A stretch of 64,000 nt of DNA from Crocinitomicaceae bacterium (GTDB taxonomy: Bacteria > Bacteroidota > Bacteroidia > Flavobacteriales_D > Crocinitomicaceae), in contig JADJEU010000011.1 in assembly GCA_016709005.1 (NCBI GenBank), forward strand, positions 21,790 to 85,789, read 5' to 3'. The notes beneath the pieces are model-generated. The model was not told where the DNA came from. It made no database searches and saw only the letters and a program-made list of their open reading frames with translations. Each line of letters starts with the position of its first letter. Position 1 is the first letter of the stretch. Of this stretch, positions 6,571 through 15,560 are shown piece by piece. Position numbers and translations under genes: made by a program.

Positions 6571-9057
6571 ATGATAAAGGCATTTTTAATTTTTTCGATT
6601 GCGCTTTTTGCGACAATATCTTTTGCGCAACCAACATCATGGCAAAACAAAGGGATTGGTGGAGGCGGTGCACTTTTTGCTCCAAGTATCAGCCCAAACA
6701 ATGCCAGTGAAATTTATTTGCAGTGCGATATGACTGAAGTTTTTCACACAACAAATTTGGGTACAACATGGGATCAGGTTCACTACAAAGAATTGATTTC
6801 AACAGGTGGACAACATACCGTGGAATTTACCAGTGATCCGAATATTCTTTACACTGTGAATCTTGATTTTTTGACCGATGAGCGTTTTCCAGTAATGAGT
6901 ATTGATGGTGGCGATACATGGTCGCCACTAGCCGCTGATCCAACAGGTGCTGATGCCTGGTTTATTTCAGCAGATCCAAATTCAACCAATCGTATTTTAA
7001 TTTCATCTTACACTGAACTATTTATTTCTACAAATGGCGGAACCAGTTTTCAATCGGCTTATGATTTGGGTTCTGATTTTTTAATCTCTGGTGTGTTCTG
7101 GAAGGGAGATTCCATTTTTGTCGGAACTAATATTGGTTTGCTCGTTTCTACTGATGGCGGTGCCAATTTTAACATCGATGCGACTAGCGGAATTCCTGCT
7201 GGTGAAGGCTTCATTAGTTTTACCGGAGCCAATGATGGCGCAATAACCAGATTGATGGGAACGACTGCCGATCAAGGTGATTTATATCCTGGAGTCAATG
7301 CATTAGACATTGGTGTTTATTCTTCAACAATCAAAATGGATTATGGTATTTCAAATTGGACAAATGCAACAAGTGGTTTTGATGTGGATCATGATTTTTT
7401 TATCATCGCATCTTCACTTTATGACATTACTACTTTTTATATCGGTGGTACTGACAACAACACAAGTTATCCAGTCATCTATAAAACAACAGACGGCGGC
7501 GCAAACTGGAATGAGGTTTTTCTAACCACCAACAATCAAAATATTATTACCGGTTACAGCGGTTATGGTGGTGATGAAGATTGGTATTACGGTGAAATAG
7601 TTTTTGGTTTGGATGTTGCACCCAATGATGTGAATACCGTAATTTTTACAGATTTTGGTTTTGCGCACATTACTTCAAATGGAGGAACATCCTGGAAACA
7701 AGCTTATGTTGCAACGGCTGATCAAAATCCTGCCGGCAGCGCTACGCCAGAAGATCTTTCTTATGGAAGCAATGGTTTGGAAAATACGTCGTGCTGGAAT
7801 ATTCATTGGAAAGATCAGAATAACCTCTTTGCAAGTTATACGGATATCACCGCTACACGCAGCACAGATTCTGGAGACTCATGGGCTTTTGATTTTACAG
7901 GAATAAATTACAATACCGTTTATCATGTTATTGAACATCCAACTTCTGGCAGATTGTATGCTGCTGTTTCAAGTGTACATGATTTATATCAAAGCACCTA
8001 TTTAACCGATGCACAAATTAATGGCGGAACAGGTGCTATTCTTTATTCAGATGACAATGGTGTGACATGGCAAATGCTGCACAATTTTTCACATCCGGTT
8101 ATTTGGTTAGCGATTGATCCCAATGATGAAACAATCATGTACGCAAGTATTGTTCACAGCACTGCAGGCGGAATTTTCAGGACGGATAATTTAGAAACTG
8201 GTGCAGCTTCTGTTTGGACAAATACAACTGCGCCGCCAAGAACAGAAGGACATCCGTATAATGTTTTTGTTTTAGAAGATGGAACAGTTGTTTCAACCTG
8301 GTGTGGAAGAAGAGCTCCGGGTTTTACGACAAGTTCAGGTGTGTTTACAAGCGATGATCAAGGCGCAACATGGAGTGATGTTTCATTGAACGATGACATG
8401 TATTACTGGACTAAAGACATCACAATCGATCCAAATGATGCAACACAAAACACCTGGTATGTTTCTGTTTTTAGCGGATGGGGTGGTGCTGCCTATGACA
8501 AAGGCGGACTCTATAAAACTACTGATCGCGGTTTGACATGGAGCTTGTTTGTTGATTTGTATCGCGTAGAATCTGCAGCCGTAAATCCACAAGATGCAGA
8601 TGAAATTTATATCTCAACAGAAAATGAAGGACTTTGGTACACGAGCAATGCAACTGCAATTTCACCCACTTTTGTGCAATTGGATGAATATGTTTTTCAG
8701 CATCCGATGCGTATTTTTTATGACCCTTTTAACAACGATAATGTTTGGGTAACCAGTTTTGGAAATGGAATCAAAATGGGGTCAACGGCTCCAAATACAA
8801 GTGGTGTTTCAGAAATTGAGTCAGCGTCGTTGACTGTTTTTCCAAATCCGTCAAATGGAAAAATTAGTTTGACTTCAAGCTTTGAAATGAAATCTGTTCA
8901 GGTTTATGATCTATCCAACAGACTCTTATTTTCGAGTGTACTGAGCGATCAAAATAAAGTAGAAATCGACCTTGAATTTTTACCGGCAGGAATCTATTTT
9001 ATTCAGGTGACTGACAATGAAGGAGCGCTTTCTGCTGTTAAGTTGGTGATTGATTAG
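6571..9057 (+). CDS. Secreted Asp-box (BNR) beta-propeller protein with T9SS type A sorting domain
   Basis: The 828-residue protein starts with a signal peptide (MIKAFLIFSIALFATISFAQ). It carries at least nine Asp-box motifs of the form S-x-D-x-G-x-T-W, such as SIDGGDTWSPL, KTTDGGANWNEV, SDDNGVTWQ, SDDQGATWSDV and KTTDRGLTWSL, which mark sortilin/xyloglucanase-like beta-propellers. The C-terminal 70 residues (VFPNPSNGKISL, YDLSNRLLFSS, PAGIYFIQVTD) are a type A T9SS sorting domain, so it should be secreted through the outer membrane and anchored or released. The enzymatic activity, if any, is unknown; a GH74-like glycosidase is one possibility. Confidence 0.9.
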   Translation: MIKAFLIFSIALFATISFAQPTSWQNKGIGGGGALFAPSISPNNASEIYLQCDMTEVFHTTNLGTTWDQVHYKELISTGGQHTVEFTSDPNILYTVNLDFLTDERFPVMSIDGGDTWSPLAADPTGADAWFISADPNSTNRILISSYTELFISTNGGTSFQSAYDLGSDFLISGVFWKGDSIFVGTNIGLLVSTDGGANFNIDATSGIPAGEGFISFTGANDGAITRLMGTTADQGDLYPGVNALDIGVYSSTIKMDYGISNWTNATSGFDVDHDFFIIASSLYDITTFYIGGTDNNTSYPVIYKTTDGGANWNEVFLTTNNQNIITGYSGYGGDEDWYYGEIVFGLDVAPNDVNTVIFTDFGFAHITSNGGTSWKQAYVATADQNPAGSATPEDLSYGSNGLENTSCWNIHWKDQNNLFASYTDITATRSTDSGDSWAFDFTGINYNTVYHVIEHPTSGRLYAAVSSVHDLYQSTYLTDAQINGGTGAILYSDDNGVTWQMLHNFSHPVIWLAIDPNDETIMYASIVHSTAGGIFRTDNLETGAASVWTNTTAPPRTEGHPYNVFVLEDGTVVSTWCGRRAPGFTTSSGVFTSDDQGATWSDVSLNDDMYYWTKDITIDPNDATQNTWYVSVFSGWGGAAYDKGGLYKTTDRGLTWSLFVDLYRVESAAVNPQDADEIYISTENEGLWYTSNATAISPTFVQLDEYVFQHPMRIFYDPFNNDNVWVTSFGNGIKMGSTAPNTSGVSEIESASLTVFPNPSNGKISLTSSFEMKSVQVYDLSNRLLFSSVLSDQNKVEIDLEFLPAGIYFIQVTDNEGALSAVKLVID

Positions 9058-9190
9058 AGATCATAAGTTCATGCTTACAAACAGAAAACGGTTCATACTG
9101 AACTGTTGTGACTAAAATCCCGAATTTGGAATTTAGTATCTTCGCCCTATCTCGATATAATTTAAGATAACTAAACCCAATCTTCTTTGT

Positions 9191-11356
9191 ATGAAATCAC
9201 TCTGGATTTTAATTGCCGGTATCAGTTTTCTATTCACCTCATGCGGAGGATCTGACGATGGAACTTCAGATCAGGATTCAATTGCAGCACCCATCGCAAA
9301 AAAGGAAGAACATATTTTTACAGAGCACGGCAACAAACGAATCGACAATTATCATTGGATGCGTTTGACGGATGATCAAAAAAATGCAACTACTCCGGAT
9401 GCTCAAACTCAAGATGTTCTGGATTATCTGAATGCAGAAAATGATTATCTGAAAAAGAAAATGTCACACACCGAAGTTCTGCAGGAAAAACTATACAATG
9501 AAATGGTGGCTCGCATTGATCCAAATGATGCATCAGTTCCGGTTACAGAAAATGGATACAGTTATTATGACCGTTTTGAGGCTGATCAGGATTATGGTTT
9601 GTATTGCAGAAAAAAACTTACCGATAGTACCGAAGAAATTATTTTAAACGGACCAGAATTAGGAAAAGACTTAGCTTATTTTGACATCGGTGGTTATCAG
9701 GTGAGCCCTGACAACACTATAATTTGCTACGGCATCGACACCGTTTCAAGAAGAAATTATACACTCTATTTTAAAGATCTTGCTACTGGAAAAATTTTTG
9801 ATGATCGCATTGAAAATACTGTTGGTAATGCTGTTTGGGCCAATGACAATAAAACAGTTTTTTATACTAAACGTGATCCTCAAACTTTGCGTGATTGTTA
9901 CATCTACAGACATGTATTGGGTACAGATTCAAAATCAGATGTGCTTGTTTATGAAGAAAAGGATGAAACTTTCAGTTGCGAGGTGTATCGCTCAAAATCC
10001 AAAAACTATTTGATGATTGTCTCTTATCAAACGATGTCAACGGAGTATCGTTTTTTAGATGCCAATAACCCAACGGCTGAATGGAAAGTTGTTCAACCGC
10101 GCATTCGTGGATTGGAGTATCGCGTAGTGGATTTTGGAACTGATTTTTACGTCGTAACCAATCACGAGGCAAAAAATTTCAGGTTGATGAAAACTCCAAT
10201 TGCAAAAAGCACAAAAGAAAATTGGGTTGAGGTAATTGCACATCGTGAAGATGTTATGCTGGAAGGAATAGAAATTTTTCAGGACTATCTCGTAGTATCT
10301 GAGCGCAAGAACGGTGTAACACAGCAACGCATCATCAAGTGGGCAGATAAGTCAGAGCATTATATCGAATTTACCGAGCCGGCATATTTCAGTTATTGTC
10401 ATGACAATTTAGATTTTAATACTACAAAATTGCGATACAGTTATTCTTCTCTCACAACTCCTTTTACCATTTATGAATACGATATGGCTACAAAAGAAAA
10501 GGTAGTTTTGAAAGCAGATAAAATCATTGACAAAAACTTTAAACCTGAGAACTATACTTCGGAAAGAATTTACGCAGAAGCTGCAGATGGGACCATGATT
10601 CCAATCTCTTTAGTTTATAAAAAAGGATTAGAAAAAAATGGAAAAAATCCTTTGCTTTTATATGCTTACGGATCATACGGCGCTAATACAGAGCCGTATT
10701 TCAGTATGCACAGATTGAGTTTATTGGACAGGGGTTTTGTTTATGCGATTGCACACGTGCGCGGTGGTCAGGAAATGGGAAGACAATGGTATGAAGACGG
10801 CAAGTTGCTGAAGAAAAAAAATACGTTTACTGATTTTATTGATTGCGCAGAATATTTAATTGAACAGAAATATACGAGCAGCAATCATCTCTATGCAGAC
10901 GGCGCAAGTGCCGGTGGATTGTTGATGGGAGCAATCGTAAACATGCGACCGGATTTGTGGAATGGTGTAATCGCCGGAGTTCCTTTTGTCGATGTTATTT
11001 CTACTATGTGGGATGAAACTATTCCGCTTACAACAAGTGAATTTGATGAATGGGGAAATCCAAAAGATAAAACCTTCTATGATTATATGTTGTCTTATTC
11101 ACCTTATGATAATGTTCAGGCAAAAGATTATCCAAATATGTTGGTGACAACAGGATACTGGGATAGTCAGGTACAATATTGGGAGCCTGCAAAATGGGTT
11201 GCAAAATTGCGTGAAATGAAAACAGATAAAAATCTTTTATTGCTCAGCTGCAACATGGAAGTTGGTCACGGTGGAGCTTCTGGTAGATTTCAACGTTACA
11301 AAGAAGTTGCACTCGAATATGCTTTCCTGCTTAGTTTGGAAGGGATAAAGGAGTAG
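9191..11356 (+). CDS. S9 family oligopeptidase (oligopeptidase B-like), lipoprotein
   Basis: The 721-residue protein starts with a lipobox (ISFLFTSCGG), so it is probably a periplasmic or outer-membrane lipoprotein. An N-terminal beta-propeller precedes an alpha/beta-hydrolase domain from about residue 470. The catalytic triad is visible: Ser573 in DGASAGGLLMG, Asp658 in TGYWDSQV and His693 in VGHGGASGR. HVRGGQEMGRQWYEDGK and GVPFVDVISTMWDETIPLT are diagnostic of the prolyl-oligopeptidase/oligopeptidase B (PtrB) branch. It should cleave short peptides, possibly after basic residues. Its 3' end overlaps the tail of the convergent marC gene by 26 bp. Confidence 0.93.
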   Translation: MKSLWILIAGISFLFTSCGGSDDGTSDQDSIAAPIAKKEEHIFTEHGNKRIDNYHWMRLTDDQKNATTPDAQTQDVLDYLNAENDYLKKKMSHTEVLQEKLYNEMVARIDPNDASVPVTENGYSYYDRFEADQDYGLYCRKKLTDSTEEIILNGPELGKDLAYFDIGGYQVSPDNTIICYGIDTVSRRNYTLYFKDLATGKIFDDRIENTVGNAVWANDNKTVFYTKRDPQTLRDCYIYRHVLGTDSKSDVLVYEEKDETFSCEVYRSKSKNYLMIVSYQTMSTEYRFLDANNPTAEWKVVQPRIRGLEYRVVDFGTDFYVVTNHEAKNFRLMKTPIAKSTKENWVEVIAHREDVMLEGIEIFQDYLVVSERKNGVTQQRIIKWADKSEHYIEFTEPAYFSYCHDNLDFNTTKLRYSYSSLTTPFTIYEYDMATKEKVVLKADKIIDKNFKPENYTSERIYAEAADGTMIPISLVYKKGLEKNGKNPLLLYAYGSYGANTEPYFSMHRLSLLDRGFVYAIAHVRGGQEMGRQWYEDGKLLKKKNTFTDFIDCAEYLIEQKYTSSNHLYADGASAGGLLMGAIVNMRPDLWNGVIAGVPFVDVISTMWDETIPLTTSEFDEWGNPKDKTFYDYMLSYSPYDNVQAKDYPNMLVTTGYWDSQVQYWEPAKWVAKLREMKTDKNLLLLSCNMEVGHGGASGRFQRYKEVALEYAFLLSLEGIKE

Positions 11357-11997
11357 CATTCATATTCAAGGTAACGCTTTGAAGGATCACTATAATAGAT
11401 GAGATTATATATTCAACTCCTATTGCGATTACGATAAAGCCAATTATTCGAGATAAGCCGTTAATTCCTGATGCACCCATTATTCTCACAATCAAGTGTG
11501 AACTTCTGAGAATAAAATAAATGCAAATGGTTGTGAAAAGCATCGCTGCATAACAATACAATTACTTCATTTGTTCCGGTATATTCTTGATTGTAAGCAA
11601 TCAGTAATGAAATTGTTCCAGGACCAGCAAGCATTGGAATTGCAAGTGGAGTTAGGGAGATTGCTGATCGCGTTGCCATATCAATTTTTACTTTGCGTTT
11701 TTCAAGTCCTTTGTGCTCGTTAAATTTTCCGGTGAGTAACGCAAATCCAGATGATGCGATAATTAGTCCGCCTGCAATTTTGAGTGACACTAAACTGATT
11801 CCAAAAAATGAAAGTAAATACTGACCAAGAAAGAAAGAGAGTATCAGGATAATGAAAACATTTATTGCTGCGCGAAGTGCAATTAATGCGCGTGCATTTT
11901 GATCCAGATCTTGTGTGAGTCCAACAAGAACAGGAACAGTACCAAGCGGGTTCATTACTGAGAAAAGTGCTCCAAATGAAATTAGAAAAAGTGTCAT
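11331..11997 (-). CDS. MarC/NAAT-family membrane protein, frameshifted in this sequence
   Basis: The first frame (11997 downward) gives typical MarC segments: FGALFSVMNPLGTVPVLVGL, AAINVFIILILSFFLGQYLL, LKIAGGLIIASSGFALL and PLAIPMLAGPGTISLLIA. It then runs into unrelated sequence near 11555. Another frame resumes with YCYAAMLFTTICIYFILRSS and IMGASGINGLSRIIGFIVIA, the family's last membrane helices, ending at 11331. The whole spans about 222 residues, the normal MarC size, so one small indel near 11545-11562 explains the break. The function of MarC proteins is poorly known (proposed amino-acid transport). It is convergent with the S9 peptidase gene. Confidence 0.85.
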
Positions 11998-12248
11998 GAT
12001 TTTTTTTTTTGCAAAGGTCTCTTACAAATTCTGATGTTGTGATTAAGGCTTGATTAAGCCAATACTAAATAATAGAGCTTGCGGAACTATCTGACTTGTT
12101 TGGTTGGAGAAAAGATTTTACCAGCTAAACATTGAGCAATAGAAAAAGTCAAGTTCACTATTGGTTTGAATTTGGGTTATTCGGATTGTTCTATGTGATC
12201 AAACAGAAAAAAAGGAATAACTTAGAGTAATCAAAACAAAGCATAAAC

Positions 12249-13643
12249 ATGAAAAATTTATTTTTAATAGCTGCGCTTCTTACATTTTCAACGACTGATA
12301 TTAGTGCACAGTCCTCCGGAAATTCCCTTCAGTTTGATGGTACTGGTGACTATGTGACGATGAACTTGCCAACAGTTTTTTCAGATATAGCGAATAATGA
12401 TTTCTCAGTTGAAACGTGGGTGAAACCGAATGGAAGCACAACGCAACGAATATTTTTTGCTCAGTTCAGTGCAGCAAGTTTTGCATCGATATTATTGAAT
12501 GGTTCAAATCAGCCTTATGTTTATGTGAGCGACGGAACCACAAATTATGGCCTTAATCTGGCAACAGGATTAACAAGCGGTGTTTGGTCGCATCTGGCGT
12601 TTACCTGGGAGGCATCAACTCAACAGATTTTAATTTATGTGAACGGTGTGCTACAAACTACTGGTGCCGGAGGATCTTCGTCAACAGGGTCAAGCGGAAT
12701 AATGACAATTGGAAGTAAAACAGATGGCACACAGAATTTAAATGCTGAACTTGATGAATTCAGAGTTTGGGATATTGTTTTAAGTCAATGTCAGTTACAG
12801 GCTGGTATGAATTCAGAATATACATTGTCACAGACCGGGCTGGTAGCCTACTATAATTTCAATCAAGGTGTCGCTGCGGGCTCAAATGCAGGAGTTACAT
12901 CCTTACCTGACTTTACAACCAATTATAATGGCACATTGACGAATTTTGCACTTTCCGGCACCTCCTCAAACTGGCTTGCCTCTTTAGCTGATATTACAAC
13001 TGTGAATCAATCCTCTACCATCCTGGGATCAACTGAAACAATTGTTACATGTGATTTCGATTATTTGTGGTCAGCTAATAGCACAACCTATACAACTAGC
13101 GGAACCTATATGACAACGCTTGCGACTGTTGTTAACGGATGCGATTCTATTGTAACCCTCGATTTAACGTTTAATACGGTAAACAGTGGCGCTGCACAAA
13201 GTGGTTTCACATTGACCGCCGATGCCGTTGGTGCTTCTTATCAATGGTTGGATTGTAATAACGCATATGCCGAAATCTCAGCGCAAACAAGTCAAATTTT
13301 TACACCTGTTTCAGATGGCAATTATGCTGTGGAAGTGACAGAAAATGGCTGCACTGATACTTCATCTTGCTTTACTATTGCCGGAATTGGATGGAATGAA
13401 AATAGCCAATCAGGTTTCTCAGTTTATCCAAATCCAACTTCTGGAAATGTTACTGTTATGATTGGCAAATCAGAATCAGAAACAATTTTAAGAATCAGAA
13501 ACATGGAGGGAAAATTGGTTCAGGAAATTTTGCTCATTGATCAGAATCTTGTTTCGCTTGATTTGCCTGAAGTTTCCGGCATCTATTTTGTGGAAATTAT
13601 TTCGGACAAATATTCACAAGTTTTCAAAGTGACGAAAAATTAG
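12249..13643 (+). CDS. Secreted LamG-domain protein with T9SS type A sorting domain
   Basis: The 464-residue protein has a signal peptide (MKNLFLIAALLTFSTTDISA). Residues 25-200 form a LamG/concanavalin-like domain (LQFDGTGDYVTMNLP, FSVETWVKPNG, WSHLAFTWEASTQQILIYVN, LDEFRVWD). A middle part shows repeats with CD and NGC motifs common in Bacteroidota surface proteins (VVNGCDSIVTLDL). The C-terminus (GFSVYPNPTSGNVTV, IRNMEGKLVQ, VSGIYFVEI) is a T9SS type A sorting domain. LamG domains bind carbohydrates or proteins, so a surface adhesion role is a reasonable inference. Two bases separate its stop from the next start, GTG at 13646. Confidence 0.9.
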   Translation: MKNLFLIAALLTFSTTDISAQSSGNSLQFDGTGDYVTMNLPTVFSDIANNDFSVETWVKPNGSTTQRIFFAQFSAASFASILLNGSNQPYVYVSDGTTNYGLNLATGLTSGVWSHLAFTWEASTQQILIYVNGVLQTTGAGGSSSTGSSGIMTIGSKTDGTQNLNAELDEFRVWDIVLSQCQLQAGMNSEYTLSQTGLVAYYNFNQGVAAGSNAGVTSLPDFTTNYNGTLTNFALSGTSSNWLASLADITTVNQSSTILGSTETIVTCDFDYLWSANSTTYTTSGTYMTTLATVVNGCDSIVTLDLTFNTVNSGAAQSGFTLTADAVGASYQWLDCNNAYAEISAQTSQIFTPVSDGNYAVEVTENGCTDTSSCFTIAGIGWNENSQSGFSVYPNPTSGNVTVMIGKSESETILRIRNMEGKLVQEILLIDQNLVSLDLPEVSGIYFVEIISDKYSQVFKVTKN

Positions 13644-13645
13644 AG

Positions 13646-14035
13646 GTGAAAGTATTTTTTTTTGTTCTTGGAATATTGATTTTCGTTTCGGCTAATTCAA
13701 GCTTCGGTCAAGAAGATAGTTTTGATTGTGGTAAGTTTTTGACAGGGACATTCAGATATGAGGAAGAGCCTTATACAAAGGTTTTGATTCATCGGACAGA
13801 AACGAAACAAATTGAATCTATTCCTTCGACAGGATCAAAGACGACTTTTAAAATCGTATGGAACAGTGCCTGTGAATATGATTTAATATTTGTGAAATCG
13901 AATCGGCCAACAAACTTCAAAAAGGGAGAGATCATACAAGTAAAAATTGTAGAAGTTGAGGACGACAGTTATATTTATGAAGCATACTGCCGCGGAACTA
14001 AAAGCAGTTTTACCATTCGAAAAGTTTCCGAATAA
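13646..14035 (+). CDS. Small secreted protein of unknown function
   Basis: The 129-residue product starts with GTG at 13646, 2 bp after the LamG gene, and has a signal peptide (MKVFFFVLGILIFVSANSSFG). The mature part begins EDSFDCGKFLTGTFRYEEEP and is rich in beta-strand patterns (TTFKIVWNSACEYDLIFVKS, GEIIQVKIVEVEDDSYIY). Two or three cysteines are present. I do not recognise the family; the fold resembles small lipocalin-like secreted proteins only in size. The tight spacing suggests co-transcription with the LamG gene. Confidence 0.75.
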   Translation: MKVFFFVLGILIFVSANSSFGQEDSFDCGKFLTGTFRYEEEPYTKVLIHRTETKQIESIPSTGSKTTFKIVWNSACEYDLIFVKSNRPTNFKKGEIIQVKIVEVEDDSYIYEAYCRGTKSSFTIRKVSE

Positions 14036-14080
14036 AAATTGAGTAGCTGCTCTTCGAATCCATAACTCCAACTATTATCG

Positions 14081-14088
14081 TACCTTTG
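14081..14088 (+). promoter_or_regulatory. Candidate -7 promoter element before the 124-residue gene
   Basis: TACCTTTG matches TAnnTTTG and lies in the 182-bp gap before the gene at 14218. No convincing TTG element stands at the ideal distance. Confidence 0.4.
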
Positions 14089-14217
14089 TCTCACTTAGCA
14101 GGAAAAGAAATTTTTCCCTTTCTAAAATTGATACTGTCTATTCGCATCTCACTTGTGTGACAAGTACGCTAGATGTGCTTACCCCGCCTCAATCTGAGAG
14201 TTACTTAAGTTCAGTGT

Positions 14218-14592
14218 ATGGCATTTTCCAGAACAAAAGCAGTAGAATATATTCGTGCAACAGCCAAATCAACAAATTCTGTCGATCTTAAAATTCAAGC
14301 TAAAGATTTCAAAAAGCCGGATGGTTATGCAATCCGATATTCTGGATTTAAGCGCGGAATTTTTAATCCAGATGCTATCATGGAATATGAGGGCAAGAAA
14401 GATTTTTATTCGGTTGAAGAAGATCTTGCTCGAGCAGATGTTTCTGAAAAACTGTATAAATGGATCTTGTTCAGTATGGAAGCAAAAAAAGCAAAAGGTA
14501 AATTGGTTTTAATTGTTCCTGCCGGCAAAGAAGCTGAGTTTAATACCATGCTGGACTGGAAACAAATTGATGCAGAGGTTGTAGGTGTATAG
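14218..14592 (+). CDS. Conserved-looking hypothetical cytoplasmic protein, 124 residues
   Basis: The protein begins MAFSRTKAVEYIRATAKSTN and has no signal peptide or membrane helix. It alternates charged helices (EEDLARADVSEKLYKWILFS) with a beta strand (GKLVLIVPAGKEAEFNTML), as in a small alpha/beta fold. I do not recognise the family. The frame is clean from ATG to TAG over 375 bp, with codon use like its neighbours, so it is a real gene. It stands alone between two intergenic stretches of 170-180 bp. Confidence 0.75.
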   Translation: MAFSRTKAVEYIRATAKSTNSVDLKIQAKDFKKPDGYAIRYSGFKRGIFNPDAIMEYEGKKDFYSVEEDLARADVSEKLYKWILFSMEAKKAKGKLVLIVPAGKEAEFNTMLDWKQIDAEVVGV

Positions 14593-14722
14593 GCTTTTAG
14601 TTTGAATACATTTGCCTTCTACACATTGATGTCACTGTTGTCGGATTCGTGTTAAAATTCTTCAAATAATAAGTGATTCCATCTCATTTGTCTTGAAAAT
14701 GAGCCCAATTCTTTTGAATCAT

Positions 14723-14730
14723 TATCTTTG
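14723..14730 (+). promoter_or_regulatory. Candidate -7 promoter element before the PASTA gene
   Basis: TATCTTTG is an exact TAnnTTTG match, 29 bp before the ATG at 14760. The nearest TTG upstream (14693-14695) is 27 nt away, longer than the usual spacer. Confidence 0.5.
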
Positions 14731-14759
14731 TGCGTAGAAGCCTAATATGACTCAATTGC

Positions 14760-15536
14760 ATGAAGAAATTCTTTAAATTTTTAATCAGCAAACAATACCT
14801 TAAACACATACTGCTGATTGTGGGTGTTTGGATTTTAATCATTTTGATTGAAAGCTGGTATCTTAAAAGTCATACAAATTTTGGCGAGCAAATACCGGTA
14901 CCATCTTTTTATAAAATTCACGCGGATGATTTGGATGAGTTTGTTGCCGGAAAAGACATTCAATACGAAATTAAAGACTCGGTATATCTTGATGATTGGC
15001 CAAAAGGAACCGTGTGCTGGCAATATCCGCGACCAACTGATTCAACGGGCATGTACGTAAAATCAGGCAGAAAAATTCAACTTTCCGTCGTTCCTCTTTC
15101 TGCAAAAATGTTGTCTATGCCTAAAGTAGTTGATATGTCAAAGCGTATGGCAGAGACAACGCTGAACTCACTTGGATTCAGAACAACAGTTTCTTACAAA
15201 CCGGCCCCCGAAGGAAAAGATTTTGTCCTGGCACAGCTTTTTAATGGTCAGCCAATTGCACCGGGAACGCCAATTCAAAAAGGGAGCAGAATTGAATTGG
15301 TTGTAGCTAAAGGTAATACTGGAGAAACAACACCACTTCCAAATTTGGTAGGCCTCACAATAATTCAAGCACAAGAGCGTTTACAGAATCTGACCTTGAT
15401 ACTTTCTCCGCAATGTGATAATTGTGCTTCTGAAGCTGATTTTGCAAATGCGGTAGTAACGAGTCAGAGTCCGGCTGGTGGAGAAGGGGTGAATGTAGCA
15501 GCAGGATCCACAATAACAGTTTGGGCAACCAAATAA
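14760..15536 (+). CDS. PASTA-domain membrane-anchored protein
   Basis: The 258-residue protein has a single N-terminal membrane helix (about 15-34, HILLIVGVWILIILIESW) and a periplasmic part of three PASTA-like repeats: about 43-118, 118-186 (MPKVVDMSKRMAETTLNSLG) and 190-258 (LPNLVGLTIIQAQERLQNL ending in SQSPAGGEGVNVAAGSTITV). PASTA domains bind peptidoglycan precursors or act as spacers. There is no kinase domain, unlike the Ser/Thr kinases of Gram-positives. In many Flavobacteriales a PASTA gene precedes a T9SS protein and an RluA-type gene, the same order as here. Confidence 0.88.
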   Translation: MKKFFKFLISKQYLKHILLIVGVWILIILIESWYLKSHTNFGEQIPVPSFYKIHADDLDEFVAGKDIQYEIKDSVYLDDWPKGTVCWQYPRPTDSTGMYVKSGRKIQLSVVPLSAKMLSMPKVVDMSKRMAETTLNSLGFRTTVSYKPAPEGKDFVLAQLFNGQPIAPGTPIQKGSRIELVVAKGNTGETTPLPNLVGLTIIQAQERLQNLTLILSPQCDNCASEADFANAVVTSQSPAGGEGVNVAAGSTITVWATK

Positions 15537-15560
15537 TAGTTTGACTGTAGATAACTTGAA

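Noticed and set aside
11331..11561. Separate small gene at the end of marC
   Set aside because: Its product is the last helices of MarC in another frame, so it was joined to that gene.
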